A stretch of DNA of 64,000 nt from Sporocytophaga sp. (GTDB lineage: Bacteria > Bacteroidota > Bacteroidia > Cytophagales > Cytophagaceae). The position numbers were made by a program, and so were the translations under genes. This document shows, in pieces, positions 17,445-25,501 of the stretch. The stretch spans positions 22,862 to 86,861 of the forward strand of contig NZ_JAGHZZ010000020.1 of the NCBI RefSeq assembly GCF_017745095.1. The letters run 5' to 3'. Below the pieces are notes generated by a model. The model made no database searches. It was not told the origin of the DNA and saw only the letters and a program-made list of their open reading frames with translations. The number at the start of each line of letters is the position of its first letter. Positions within the stretch are counted from its first letter, which is position 1.

Positions 17445-18854
17445 ATGAAGAAATACACATTCAGAAAATTTATGAATGATATTCACTTGTGGCTGGGCAT
17501 AGGAAGTGGTATTATTCTTTTCATCATTTGTCTGACGGGTACAATCTACGTCTTCGCAAAAGATATCACCGAATGGATGGATAAAGAAAAATTCATTGTT
17601 GCAGTTTCTGAAAGTACTCACCCGATGAAGGTGACACAGTTGGTGGCTTCATTGGAGCAGGAGAAAAAAGATAGTAAGGTTACAAGTATTCAGATACCTG
17701 AAGGAAAAGAAAGTGCCTGGTTATTTACAGTCACACCTAAGGATATCCTTTTACGCAGAAGCAAGGAAGAGCGAGAAGCAAAGATGAAGGAACGCATTGG
17801 AGAAAAGCGAGAGTCAAGAGGCAGGGCAGAGGAAAAATCTAACCAGAGAGGTCGGGTAGCTGATGAGGATTCAAAGCCCAAAAAAGGGAGAGGGAAGGGG
17901 CGAGGAGATCGTGAAAGGATTAAAACATATTTTGTGAATCCATACACAGGAGAAGTATTAGGTGATACAAGAACAGCTTCTTCCAAATTTTTTATGACTA
18001 TTATGGGATTGCATAGATGGCTTCTCCTTGATCATGATATTGGCCGTCCTATCACAGGTATTGCTACACTAATTTTTATACTGATGGAAATAACGGGGTT
18101 AGTTCTATGGCTTCCAGTCAAACTTAAAAGCTGGAAAAAATGGAGTGCCTGGAAAACTGGATTTAAAATAAAAACAGATGCTCGTTGGAAAAGGATTAAC
18201 TATGATCTTCATAATACACTTGGCTTTTATACATTTCTGCTGATTACTCTGATGGCTTTGACTGGCTTGTGCTTTTCTTTCGAATGGTTTCGTAACGGGG
18301 TAGGAAATGTTTTTGGTGCAAAGCCATTTGATGACAGAAAAGCTGCTGCGATTCAGTCTGAATACAGGGAGACAAAGTCGAAATCTCTTGATTTTTTTAT
18401 TGGAAAGGCAAATGAAATATATCCTTATAAGGGAGATCTTCGCATTAGTTTACCAAAGGATTCTGTAAGTCCTGTAACGGCTTATAAAGTGCATAAAGGC
18501 TTTATATCTTCAGCCGGCACAGATCGAGTGTTCTTTGATCTATATACAGGAAATGTATTGAAGAAAGAGCCATTCTCTGATAAACGAATTGGAGAGAAGA
18601 TTGTAGCATTAATATATCCTCTTCATGTAGGAGAAGTATTCGGTTCTTTTACCAAAATTATTTATTTCATTGCCTGTCTTATTGCAACGAGTCTTCCAGT
18701 GACAGGGACAATCATATGGATCAATAAGCTTAGAAAAAAATCCGATAAAGAAGAAGGTATAATTGCAAAGAAGAAACCTGCAGGTGCTGGAAAGCCTTCC
18801 AAACCAAATATGAAGATAGCACTTCCAGTATTGGAGTCTAATACGGATAACTAA
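17445..18854 (+). CDS. PepSY-domain inner-membrane protein (iron-uptake associated)
   Basis: A 469-residue protein with four main membrane segments: IHLWLGIGSGIILFIICLTGTIYVF (about 12-36), GIATLIFILMEITGLVLWLP (about 205-224), TLGFYTFLLITLMALTGLCFSF (about 256-277) and IIYFIACLIATSLPVTGTIIW (about 407-427). Histidines near helix ends (IHLWLG, GLHRWLL, DLHNTLGFY, PLHVGEVFG) match PepSY_TM proteins, thought to act in ferric-siderophore reduction. Residues about 103-160 are an unusual, highly charged insert rich in Arg, Lys, Glu and Gly, just before the KTYFVNPYTGEVLGD PepSY strand. The C-terminal tail is basic and Lys/Pro-rich. It belongs to the TonB receptor operon. Confidence 0.88.
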   Translation: MKKYTFRKFMNDIHLWLGIGSGIILFIICLTGTIYVFAKDITEWMDKEKFIVAVSESTHPMKVTQLVASLEQEKKDSKVTSIQIPEGKESAWLFTVTPKDILLRRSKEEREAKMKERIGEKRESRGRAEEKSNQRGRVADEDSKPKKGRGKGRGDRERIKTYFVNPYTGEVLGDTRTASSKFFMTIMGLHRWLLLDHDIGRPITGIATLIFILMEITGLVLWLPVKLKSWKKWSAWKTGFKIKTDARWKRINYDLHNTLGFYTFLLITLMALTGLCFSFEWFRNGVGNVFGAKPFDDRKAAAIQSEYRETKSKSLDFFIGKANEIYPYKGDLRISLPKDSVSPVTAYKVHKGFISSAGTDRVFFDLYTGNVLKKEPFSDKRIGEKIVALIYPLHVGEVFGSFTKIIYFIACLIATSLPVTGTIIWINKLRKKSDKEEGIIAKKKPAGAGKPSKPNMKIALPVLESNTDN

Positions 18855-18895
18855 TAATTAATGCATAAACTATTTTAACTATAAAAATACAGTAC

Positions 18896-19609
18896 ATGAA
18901 CATGAAGTCTATACTTACTTTATTATTTTCTTTATTTCTACTAAGTGTTGGAAACGCTCATAACATATGGATAGAAACTAACAATACCGGCAAAGCTGGA
19001 AAGTTACATTCAGTAAAAATTTATCTTGGTGGTTATGGTGAAAATGAAAGGGATTCTGTAAGTAAGTGGTTTAGCAATACCAGAGATGTTGCAATAAGCC
19101 TTACCAAACCGGATGGTACAAGGGAAAATCTTGTAACAAAACCTGCTGGCAATCACCTCGAAGCTTTGTTTACACCTTCACAGGAAGGCTATTATACGGT
19201 CTCAGCATCCCATGAAGTAGCTGATGTTTACGGAACAGCCAAGATACAATATTATGCTGCTTCTCAGATAAAAGTCGGAGCTTCAGTGGAGGGTATTAAT
19301 AATGTGATTTCATCGACAGATATGCCAGTGCAACTTATAACTGCAAGTCCGGTTGAAAAAAAGAATGTTTCATTAAAGGTTATGTACAAGGGAAAAAATC
19401 TTGATAAATCTTCAGTGTCTATAGCTTCTCCAGCTGGTTGGGTAAAAGCGGTTGAAACGAATGACGGAATATTCAGCTTTGATGCCCTTTGGCCTGGTGT
19501 ATATGTAATTGAAGCATATCATACAGATAAGACAGAAGGAAACTTGAATGGAAAAGAATATAAACTTATCAGAAATACCTCTACATATAGTATAACAGTA
19601 GGAAGGTAA
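18896..19609 (+). CDS. DUF4198-like periplasmic protein
   Basis: A 237-residue protein with a signal peptide ending in SVGNA. The mature protein begins HNIWIETN, the hallmark start of DUF4198/CopC-like proteins found with metal uptake systems. Later parts are beta-rich: GYYTVSASHEVADVYG, NVSLKVMYKGKNLDKSSVSIASPAGW, and FDALWPGVYVIEAYHTDKTEG with an HxD pair. It is the last gene of the TonB/DUF4374/PepSY operon, 41 bp after the PepSY gene. A periplasmic metal-binding role is inferred from the N-terminal His and the context. Confidence 0.8.
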   Translation: MNMKSILTLLFSLFLLSVGNAHNIWIETNNTGKAGKLHSVKIYLGGYGENERDSVSKWFSNTRDVAISLTKPDGTRENLVTKPAGNHLEALFTPSQEGYYTVSASHEVADVYGTAKIQYYAASQIKVGASVEGINNVISSTDMPVQLITASPVEKKNVSLKVMYKGKNLDKSSVSIASPAGWVKAVETNDGIFSFDALWPGVYVIEAYHTDKTEGNLNGKEYKLIRNTSTYSITVGR

Positions 19610-19815
19610 TATTTCTCCATTTTTCAAGGGCTATGGAATCATCAGAATCAATTTATAAAAGCGTTTCGCATGTACTGCATGTCTCGTAATGTGAGGCAAA
19701 GCAGTATTAAGGTTACAGTATTGCTTAAACTATGGTTTGAGCTCTGTTTAGAAAGAGAGCAGGCTTGTTATTGATGTTTTTACTATGGAAGCAGGCGAGA
19801 AGCTCCTTCATGACT

Positions 19816-20019
19816 CTAGGTTAAATAGATATCGTATTCTACAAGGTATCCGTCTTCGAACTTTCGCAGGCCTTCGTTGGTTACAAAACCCGCAGCTTGG
19901 AGTTTCGATATGATTTCATCTGAAACATCATTGTTGCGTTTTACCTCTTCCTTTTGTGATTTACATGAAAGAAAAATAACGCCAAGAGCCATGATTAGAC
20001 AATAGGTTAGCTTTTTCAT
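19816..20019 (-). CDS. Truncated M57 (HEIGH) metallopeptidase-like lipoprotein
   Basis: A 67-residue product. It has a lipoprotein signal (GVIFLSC, Cys at 19), then VSDEIISKLQAAGFVTNEG and DGYLVEYDIYLT, then a stop. This matches the N-terminal segment of Bacteroidota dual-action HEIGH peptidases, which read like 'I..L...GF... dGYLVEGDI.LT' before the catalytic HEIGH domain. Here the gene ends exactly after that segment. In the 200 bp beyond the stop I could not find a HEIGH motif in any reverse frame. It is probably a decayed remnant, though a short functional lipoprotein is possible. Confidence 0.55.
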   Translation of the reverse strand: MKKLTYCLIMALGVIFLSCKSQKEEVKRNNDVSDEIISKLQAAGFVTNEGLRKFEDGYLVEYDIYLT

Positions 20020-20739
20020 TTTTTTATTTTGTGGTTAAAGATTTTTTTTATTGAAAGAATATTAAAAAATGCTCGATGTAAATATTGAAAAAAAATGAGT
20101 TATCTGAGGTTCAATAATTGATATGTAGTGTGTTATTGATTGAGCTTTTTAGTATTTAAATGGTTGTCTTATTCCTTTAAAAATTTATTGCATGTCTTAT
20201 TAAAATTTATAATGAAGATGAATTGTACTTGTTTATTATAGGAAGGAGTGAACTTGGGAGAAAATATCAAATAAGTATACTGGAGTTGATTTAAAGCAAT
20301 GTTACTTATCGATAAGACTATTAATAGATCTTTTTTATATTATAAAATATGCAGAATGATGATTTTTATTTTGTCAATATAAATGTTGAGATTTTATATC
20401 AGCTTATTTTCGCTTAGTTGAGTTTATGATTTCATCGATATTAACTGCATATCTGTATGCTTAAAAAAATAAAAGATCAATTCTTTTTTTAGAGTAATTA
20501 AGAAACCCATTAATATTTATGTCAAGCAGTGTTATATTACAAAATAGATTAATACTAGTCTTTAATTTAATGGTTGGGTATATTCATTATTTCTCCAACA
20601 TTGAGCTTTTATCTTTGTAAAGCTAATACTTTTCGAAAGAGGGAAATACTTGCTGAAGAGTGTTTGGGATGGGGCTGATAAAAAAGTGATAATAGAATGT
20701 GTTTCTATATAATTTCCAAATATGATAAGATCGAGGGAA
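20020..20739. other. AT-rich intergenic stretch, no gene seen
   Basis: About 720 bp of very AT-rich DNA between the truncated lipoprotein gene and the 3' end of the LRR gene. I see no open frame with coding character, no RNA gene and no clear hairpin. It may be partly the eroded remains of neighbours. Confidence 0.5.
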
Positions 20740-22332
20740 TTAATATATCACAGACATTTTCAAAACTTCTTCTCCACTATTGATATTGATAAGATAGTAG
20801 CCTGCAGGTACTCTATGGTCATTTACATAACCATCCCATAGTTTTGGAAGAGTTAATTGGCAGATCGTATTGCCAAATTTATCAACAACTTTAGCATTCC
20901 CAGTTTGAGAAAAATAATAGTTGTCATCTACACCATCACCGTTAGGAGTAATAACGAGCTGCTTACAATCCTCTCTGGGAATTTCAATGGTATTGGGAAT
21001 TGTATAACTACAGCCGTTTGGTGCGGATATAGTAAGTTTATATTCCAGATCTTCGAGCTTTGCGAATTGACCAGATGCTGAAGAATACTTAGTATGTGTC
21101 TGCAATCCTTCTATATCAAATTTGTAATTGATACCTGGCTGATTGATCAAACTAATATTCACTGATCCTTGCTTTACACAGGTGTTTCCCGTTATGTCAT
21201 AGATTACTCCGCTTATATTGACACAGGGAAGAACATCAACATTAAAAGCATCTGTTCTAAGTTTAAGATTTGGGAAAGAAGGATGAGTTACCTCGCAATA
21301 ATAATTGCCCTTGTCAGAAGGTCTTGCTTTGTCTATACTAAAAATTCTGGATGTTTGCCCAGTTACATTATTATTAAAGATCCACTTTCTTGATACTCCT
21401 GAAGTGTTCGAATCTATTTTTGAATCTAACGAAAATTTTTCAAGCTCTACTATAGTCTGCATTGTACCGACATTGAAGACTTTCTGAGGAGATAATTCAA
21501 ACAATGAAGGATAATTGAGAAAAGCTGTTAATGGCAGTAAGTCCTGAAAGTTCAGGTAGTTTTTAAACAATCTTACCTTAGTAAGCGATTGATATGAAGT
21601 TAATGAAGGTAGCTCTGAAATAAGGTTACTATCCAGATAGACAGTTTGGATACCTAATGGTAAAGTCGGGAACTCTTCAATAAAGTTAGAGCTTGCGTCA
21701 AGAACTTTTAGACTATCCATTCCGGATAGATCCGGTAATTGTTTTATTTTATTTCTGAAGCACTCCAGTTTCCTTAATTTAGGAAGATTAGTTAGGTCAG
21801 GAAGAGCAGTAATTCCAACCAAAGAAATTCCTAAATATTCAAGCTTTGGTAAATTTAAAGCAGGAATATTATCAAACTTGTTAGTGTGAACCAATAACTG
21901 AATCAGATTTTTATTATTGGTAAGGTCAGGGAATTGGGTGACATCTAAACGATGAATGGAAAGATATTGGAGGTTAATGAATGGCGATAAATCCGGTATA
22001 GTAGTCAGTTTGGTTTCTCCAATATTCAATTTAGTCAGCCCTGTCATAGCAGCTATATCTGGCAGAGTTATGATAGGGTTCTTAGTGATATTAAGTTCTG
22101 TAAGACCTGTGAAATATTTTAACTCATCGATTGTAGCAATACCGTAATTAGGGCATTCCAGTTTTTTAACTGCCGCAGCTTTTGTCAATATTAAATTCTG
22201 ATTAGCGTCAAGAGCAGTGGGAATACTATCAGCTATACACTTTCTGAAAGCATTGTCTGCAATTGGTGTCTGGGCCATTGCTGCAGATATAGTAAAGATA
22301 TAGATTGCCGCTATGTATTTAATGAAACTCAT
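20740..22332 (-). CDS. Leucine-rich-repeat surface protein with T9SS type B (CHU_C-like) sorting domain
   Basis: A 530-residue protein with a signal peptide (IAAIYIFTISAAMAQ). Residues about 60-270 are leucine-rich repeats of about 21 residues with LPDLTNLPKLRKLECFRN and KQLPDLSGMDSLKVLDASSN. After an Ig-like stretch and a beta domain, the last 75 residues carry LVITPNGDGVDDNYYF, VVDKFGNTICQ, WDGYVNDHRVPAGYYLI: a gliding-motility-type C-terminal domain (T9SS type B signal). It is exported and attached to or released from the surface. Its start overlaps the stop of the anti-sigma-like gene by 4 bp, so translation is coupled. Confidence 0.88.
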   Translation of the reverse strand: MSFIKYIAAIYIFTISAAMAQTPIADNAFRKCIADSIPTALDANQNLILTKAAAVKKLECPNYGIATIDELKYFTGLTELNITKNPIITLPDIAAMTGLTKLNIGETKLTTIPDLSPFINLQYLSIHRLDVTQFPDLTNNKNLIQLLVHTNKFDNIPALNLPKLEYLGISLVGITALPDLTNLPKLRKLECFRNKIKQLPDLSGMDSLKVLDASSNFIEEFPTLPLGIQTVYLDSNLISELPSLTSYQSLTKVRLFKNYLNFQDLLPLTAFLNYPSLFELSPQKVFNVGTMQTIVELEKFSLDSKIDSNTSGVSRKWIFNNNVTGQTSRIFSIDKARPSDKGNYYCEVTHPSFPNLKLRTDAFNVDVLPCVNISGVIYDITGNTCVKQGSVNISLINQPGINYKFDIEGLQTHTKYSSASGQFAKLEDLEYKLTISAPNGCSYTIPNTIEIPREDCKQLVITPNGDGVDDNYYFSQTGNAKVVDKFGNTICQLTLPKLWDGYVNDHRVPAGYYLININSGEEVLKMSVIY

Positions 22333-23444
22333 TCTGTTACTGTAATACTTCCCTTGATAACCTTCCCGTCTCTATTTTCAATGATATAAATAAAATATCC
22401 CGATTCAAGTTTTCCTGACTCTGAGTATCCTGACCAAGTACATTGTTCCCCATTTGTCATCTGTTTTGAATATACCTGATTACCTGTTTTGTCAATGATA
22501 GTCAGCTTTGAAGCCTGTGTAGCGATTGGGCCAAGCCATTCTTCGCCTCGGCCAGGATTAAAATCATAATCAAGTTTGCAAACTTTTCCTTTTAAAATTA
22601 GGGGATTAAATTGATGTTTACAACCGTTATAGTCAGTAACGTCTACTCTGTATGTCCCTTGATTTAAATCCCTGAAAATATTTTCATCCTCTGATCCTGA
22701 GCCATTAAGAGTTGTTTTATAAGGGGATGTACCGCCTTTAAAACCTTTAATTTCAATAACTCCATTGTTGCTGCCGTTACAAGGCTCCTGAACGATTAGT
22801 TGAGCTGAAATAACAACCCCTTCGCATTTATTAGCAGGTAGCGTAGCAAGATCAATTTTAGGTTCTGTTATTGAATTGGTAGTGTTATCTGCTTTTAGAG
22901 GATTTTCCTTAGGCGTTAATGACTGACCATAATCAATAACATGAGTGATTGCAGTTGTATCTTCCTTAATTGTAGTAGGTTGATTATCAGTTTTTTTATC
23001 TGATATTTTAATGACTTTTGGAAGTTGTTCTGAATTTGTATGTTTTATTTCACTGACCGGTTGCTGTATATTTGGGGTCCTTTCAGTAGAGACCATATTA
23101 TTACTAATACGTTCTGATTTTTCAATTTCCGACGTCGAATTATTTCTTATTAGCAAATAAGAACCAGAACCAATCAATGCTAACAATATCAGGAAGGCCC
23201 AACCTTTATTGAAGGGGCCACTTTGGTCAGCCTTAGTTTGCTCTTCAGCCATTATCGATTTCAAACCTTTAAGCTTATTCTGAAGAATAAGATCCTTTGC
23301 AGTTTTGCATACTTCCATTTTATGCTGTAGAGCACTATCGGATATAAGTTGTTCCTCAAACAATATTCTTTCATTTTCAGGGAGTAATCCTGAAAGGTAT
23401 AGCTCAATTACCTCATATATATATTCATCATTGCTGCTATACAT
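22329..23444 (-). CDS. Anti-sigma-like membrane protein with SprB repeat and CHU_C-like C-terminal domain
   Basis: A 371-residue protein. Residues 1-65 resemble a zinc-free anti-sigma N-domain (EYIYEVIELYLSGLLPENERILFEEQL). A single membrane helix lies near 79-99 (WAFLILLALIGSGSYLLI). After a Thr/Lys-rich linker, residues about 210-285 form an SprB-like repeat (CNGSNNGVIEIKGFKGGTSPY, LNQGTYRVDVTDYNGC). The last 80 residues follow the CHU_C plan (KLTIIDKTGNQVYSK, WSGYSESGKLESGYFIYII), but with FNPGRGEEW where TPNGDGxND is usual. The gene overlaps the sigma gene by 8 bp and the LRR gene by 4 bp. It probably holds the sigma factor until a signal outside the inner membrane is sensed. Confidence 0.8.
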   Translation of the reverse strand: MYSSNDEYIYEVIELYLSGLLPENERILFEEQLISDSALQHKMEVCKTAKDLILQNKLKGLKSIMAEEQTKADQSGPFNKGWAFLILLALIGSGSYLLIRNNSTSEIEKSERISNNMVSTERTPNIQQPVSEIKHTNSEQLPKVIKISDKKTDNQPTTIKEDTTAITHVIDYGQSLTPKENPLKADNTTNSITEPKIDLATLPANKCEGVVISAQLIVQEPCNGSNNGVIEIKGFKGGTSPYKTTLNGSGSEDENIFRDLNQGTYRVDVTDYNGCKHQFNPLILKGKVCKLDYDFNPGRGEEWLGPIATQASKLTIIDKTGNQVYSKQMTNGEQCTWSGYSESGKLESGYFIYIIENRDGKVIKGSITVTE

Positions 23445-24030
23445 GACCTTTTAATTTTTGAATTATTAGAGGGTTATTTTCAATTTCTTTATATAATTTT
23501 TCTCTACATCTTTTTAGAGCCATTTTAGCTGCCCCCTCAGATTCCAATCCCATCCTGATCTGTATATCTTCCATCATTAGATTCTGATAAATGGTGTAGT
23601 TTAAAATTTCAATGCACTTACTACCGATTTGGGAGAACAATTGGGAAAGGAGATTCTCTTCCATTGCTGCAGGATATATCTCTTGAAAATCAGCTTCTAT
23701 GTTGTAGATGTTTTCTTCTGATTGAAAATCTACACTAATCGATTTGTTACTCTTTCTCAGGCTATTGATCCATCTGTTAATACAAAGTGTAAAGAGAAAT
23801 CCGTAAACTGTATATTTATCATTGTATTTACCTTCCAGGATGTGTTTATATAAGTACATGACAGCATCCTGAAATACATCCTCAACATCTTCCTTCTTAC
23901 CTCCTCGGTTTAAGATTGTCTTTTTTACCCTGGGATACACCAATTTATAAAATAAAGAGATCACCTCTTTATCCTTCCCTTGTTTAATTAAGTCAGGAAT
24001 ATCCTTTTCAACAATCGCCATATTTGTCAA
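23437..24030 (-). CDS. ECF-type RNA polymerase sigma factor
   Basis: A 197-residue sigma-70 family protein. Region 2 is seen as EDVEDVFQDAVMYLYKHI followed by GFLFTLCINRWINSLRKSNK. Region 4 is the C-terminal part, GSKCIEILNYTIYQNLMMEDIQIRMGLESEGAAKMALKRCREKL, with an HTH (MEDIQIRMGLESEGAAKMALKR, given here in two pieces of one motif). An alternative start lies at 24021 (MAIVEK). It is the first gene of an overlapping sigma / anti-sigma / LRR operon and is divergent from a PorP/SprF gene, so its targets are likely these surface genes (inference). Confidence 0.92.
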   Translation of the reverse strand: MTNMAIVEKDIPDLIKQGKDKEVISLFYKLVYPRVKKTILNRGGKKEDVEDVFQDAVMYLYKHILEGKYNDKYTVYGFLFTLCINRWINSLRKSNKSISVDFQSEENIYNIEADFQEIYPAAMEENLLSQLFSQIGSKCIEILNYTIYQNLMMEDIQIRMGLESEGAAKMALKRCREKLYKEIENNPLIIQKLKGHV

Positions 24031-24230
24031 AATCTAAACTGAAGACACACCGGATTCTCAATAGTAATGGAATTTTCAAGAAATTTTTTTTAATTTTTTA
24101 TTCTCTCCAAGATTAATCTTTACGTTTTTTTTACCGTTAAAGACTATTTCAAATTGTACTTTGGAATTATAAATTAGGATTGCAGGATAGGATTTTCTAT
24201 TATATTTGTCTGAATTTCACTTTAGTCTCG

Positions 24231-25106
24231 TTGAGGAAATTACTTTCATCTTTTCTTTTTATTTTTAGCATAACTATTGTCTGCTACTCCCAACAGACCC
24301 AGAACTTTTATTTACCTGATTATTACTCTTCAACTGCACTAGATCATTTAGCACTTATTAATCCGGCCTGGAGCGCCGATGAAACAAAGGGGACATTAAA
24401 TAGTTTGTATAAATCAAGATCAGGACTTTTTAATGAAGTAGCTACTATTACTGCATATGGAGATGTTCTGCTAAATCCGAAAGGTAATGTGGGACAGATT
24501 GCGAGAGTATTGTTTCAGAATGAAAAAGAAGGGCCATATATATCATCTCCCAAATTTTATGGAAACTATGCAGTTAAGATACCTCTCAGAGAAGACCTCT
24601 TTCTGTCTGCAGGACTTGCCTTTGGTGTAGCTTCAATCAGCTTTACAGCTCCTTCAGGAATGGGGAAGGGTAGTGCGCCCGACGCCAATGCGGGTTTAAT
24701 TCTAAAATATAGGAAGACAGAAATCGGAGCAGCCTCTTACCAGCTTTTGAACAACAGTATTACTGCAATTAATAGCCCTTTATTATTTAAACGATTTTAT
24801 CAGTTTTATTTTCAATCGGAAAAGGATCTGAGTGAGTATCTAACTTTAAGAGCTCATTTATTCTATAGGCCTCAGCCATACAGAGACTTAGGGAATGCGG
24901 CGTTATTACTTTGTTATAAAGAAACGATTGCTATTGGTGGAATGTACCAGTACCAGAGAGGTACCTCATTTTTAGCATCTCTTTATCTTAATCAATCCAA
25001 TAATCCGATAATTTTAAATTTCTCTTTTAATAGTCTATTCTTGAGTAACCGCCTTCTTACTAATGGTTCTTATGAACTCGGCCTTCAATACAGGATAGCC
25101 AATTGA
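24231..25106 (+). CDS. PorP/SprF-family T9SS-associated outer-membrane protein
   Basis: A membrane protein of about 291 residues. No ATG is available near the N-terminus; I choose the TTG at 24231 because MRKLLSSFLFIFSITIVCYSQ makes a proper signal peptide. A TTG at 24180 is an alternative that adds 17 residues. The mature start, FYLPDYYSSTALDHLALINPAWS, has the 'NPA' segment typical of PorP/SprF proteins, and the rest is a beta-barrel pattern ending in YELGLQYRIAN. Family members anchor or export T9SS type B adhesins, often the product of an adjacent gene. The adjacent divergent operon encodes exactly such a type B protein. Confidence 0.85.
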   Translation: MRKLLSSFLFIFSITIVCYSQQTQNFYLPDYYSSTALDHLALINPAWSADETKGTLNSLYKSRSGLFNEVATITAYGDVLLNPKGNVGQIARVLFQNEKEGPYISSPKFYGNYAVKIPLREDLFLSAGLAFGVASISFTAPSGMGKGSAPDANAGLILKYRKTEIGAASYQLLNNSITAINSPLLFKRFYQFYFQSEKDLSEYLTLRAHLFYRPQPYRDLGNAALLLCYKETIAIGGMYQYQRGTSFLASLYLNQSNNPIILNFSFNSLFLSNRLLTNGSYELGLQYRIAN

Positions 25107-25138
25107 TATATCCTTTATGGGATATATCCAACATTTTT
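25105..25138 (+). terminator. Rho-independent terminator after PorP/SprF gene
   Basis: GATATATCC (25105-25113) pairs with GGATATATC (25120-25128) around a 6-nt loop, followed by CAACATTTTTTT. The stem begins in the stop codon. Confidence 0.75.
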
Positions 25139-25501
25139 TTAGTAGGATCCAAATTCAATTTTTATGTATCAAAAGATACATATTAAGATATTTTAATTTT
25201 ATTACTGAACGAAATTCTTCTGAAATAATAGTTCTTTAAAATTTCTTAATATTTGAATAAGAAATTAATCCCACTTTATAAGGCAATTAATTTTAAATGT
25301 GTTTATTATTGCATTATAAAAGTATAGCTTTTTCAGTATGGGCTTCGGTATTGCCCGCTTAGAGGGTGTTTAAACAAGTGTTCATTATAACTGCAGGATC
25401 GTTTATAAAGTCTTGTAGCGTATTCGTAAATTCATACTTCTATTTCATTTGAAAAAGCTGTTTGGTGTTTTCTTTTAGCTATGTTGTAAGTTTAATTATT
25501 T
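25139..25501. other. Intergenic stretch before TonB receptor, no gene seen
   Basis: About 360 bp, AT-rich. No open frame with coding character is seen. It must contain the promoter of the TonB receptor gene, but I could not fix a -33/-7 pair with confidence. Confidence 0.45.
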
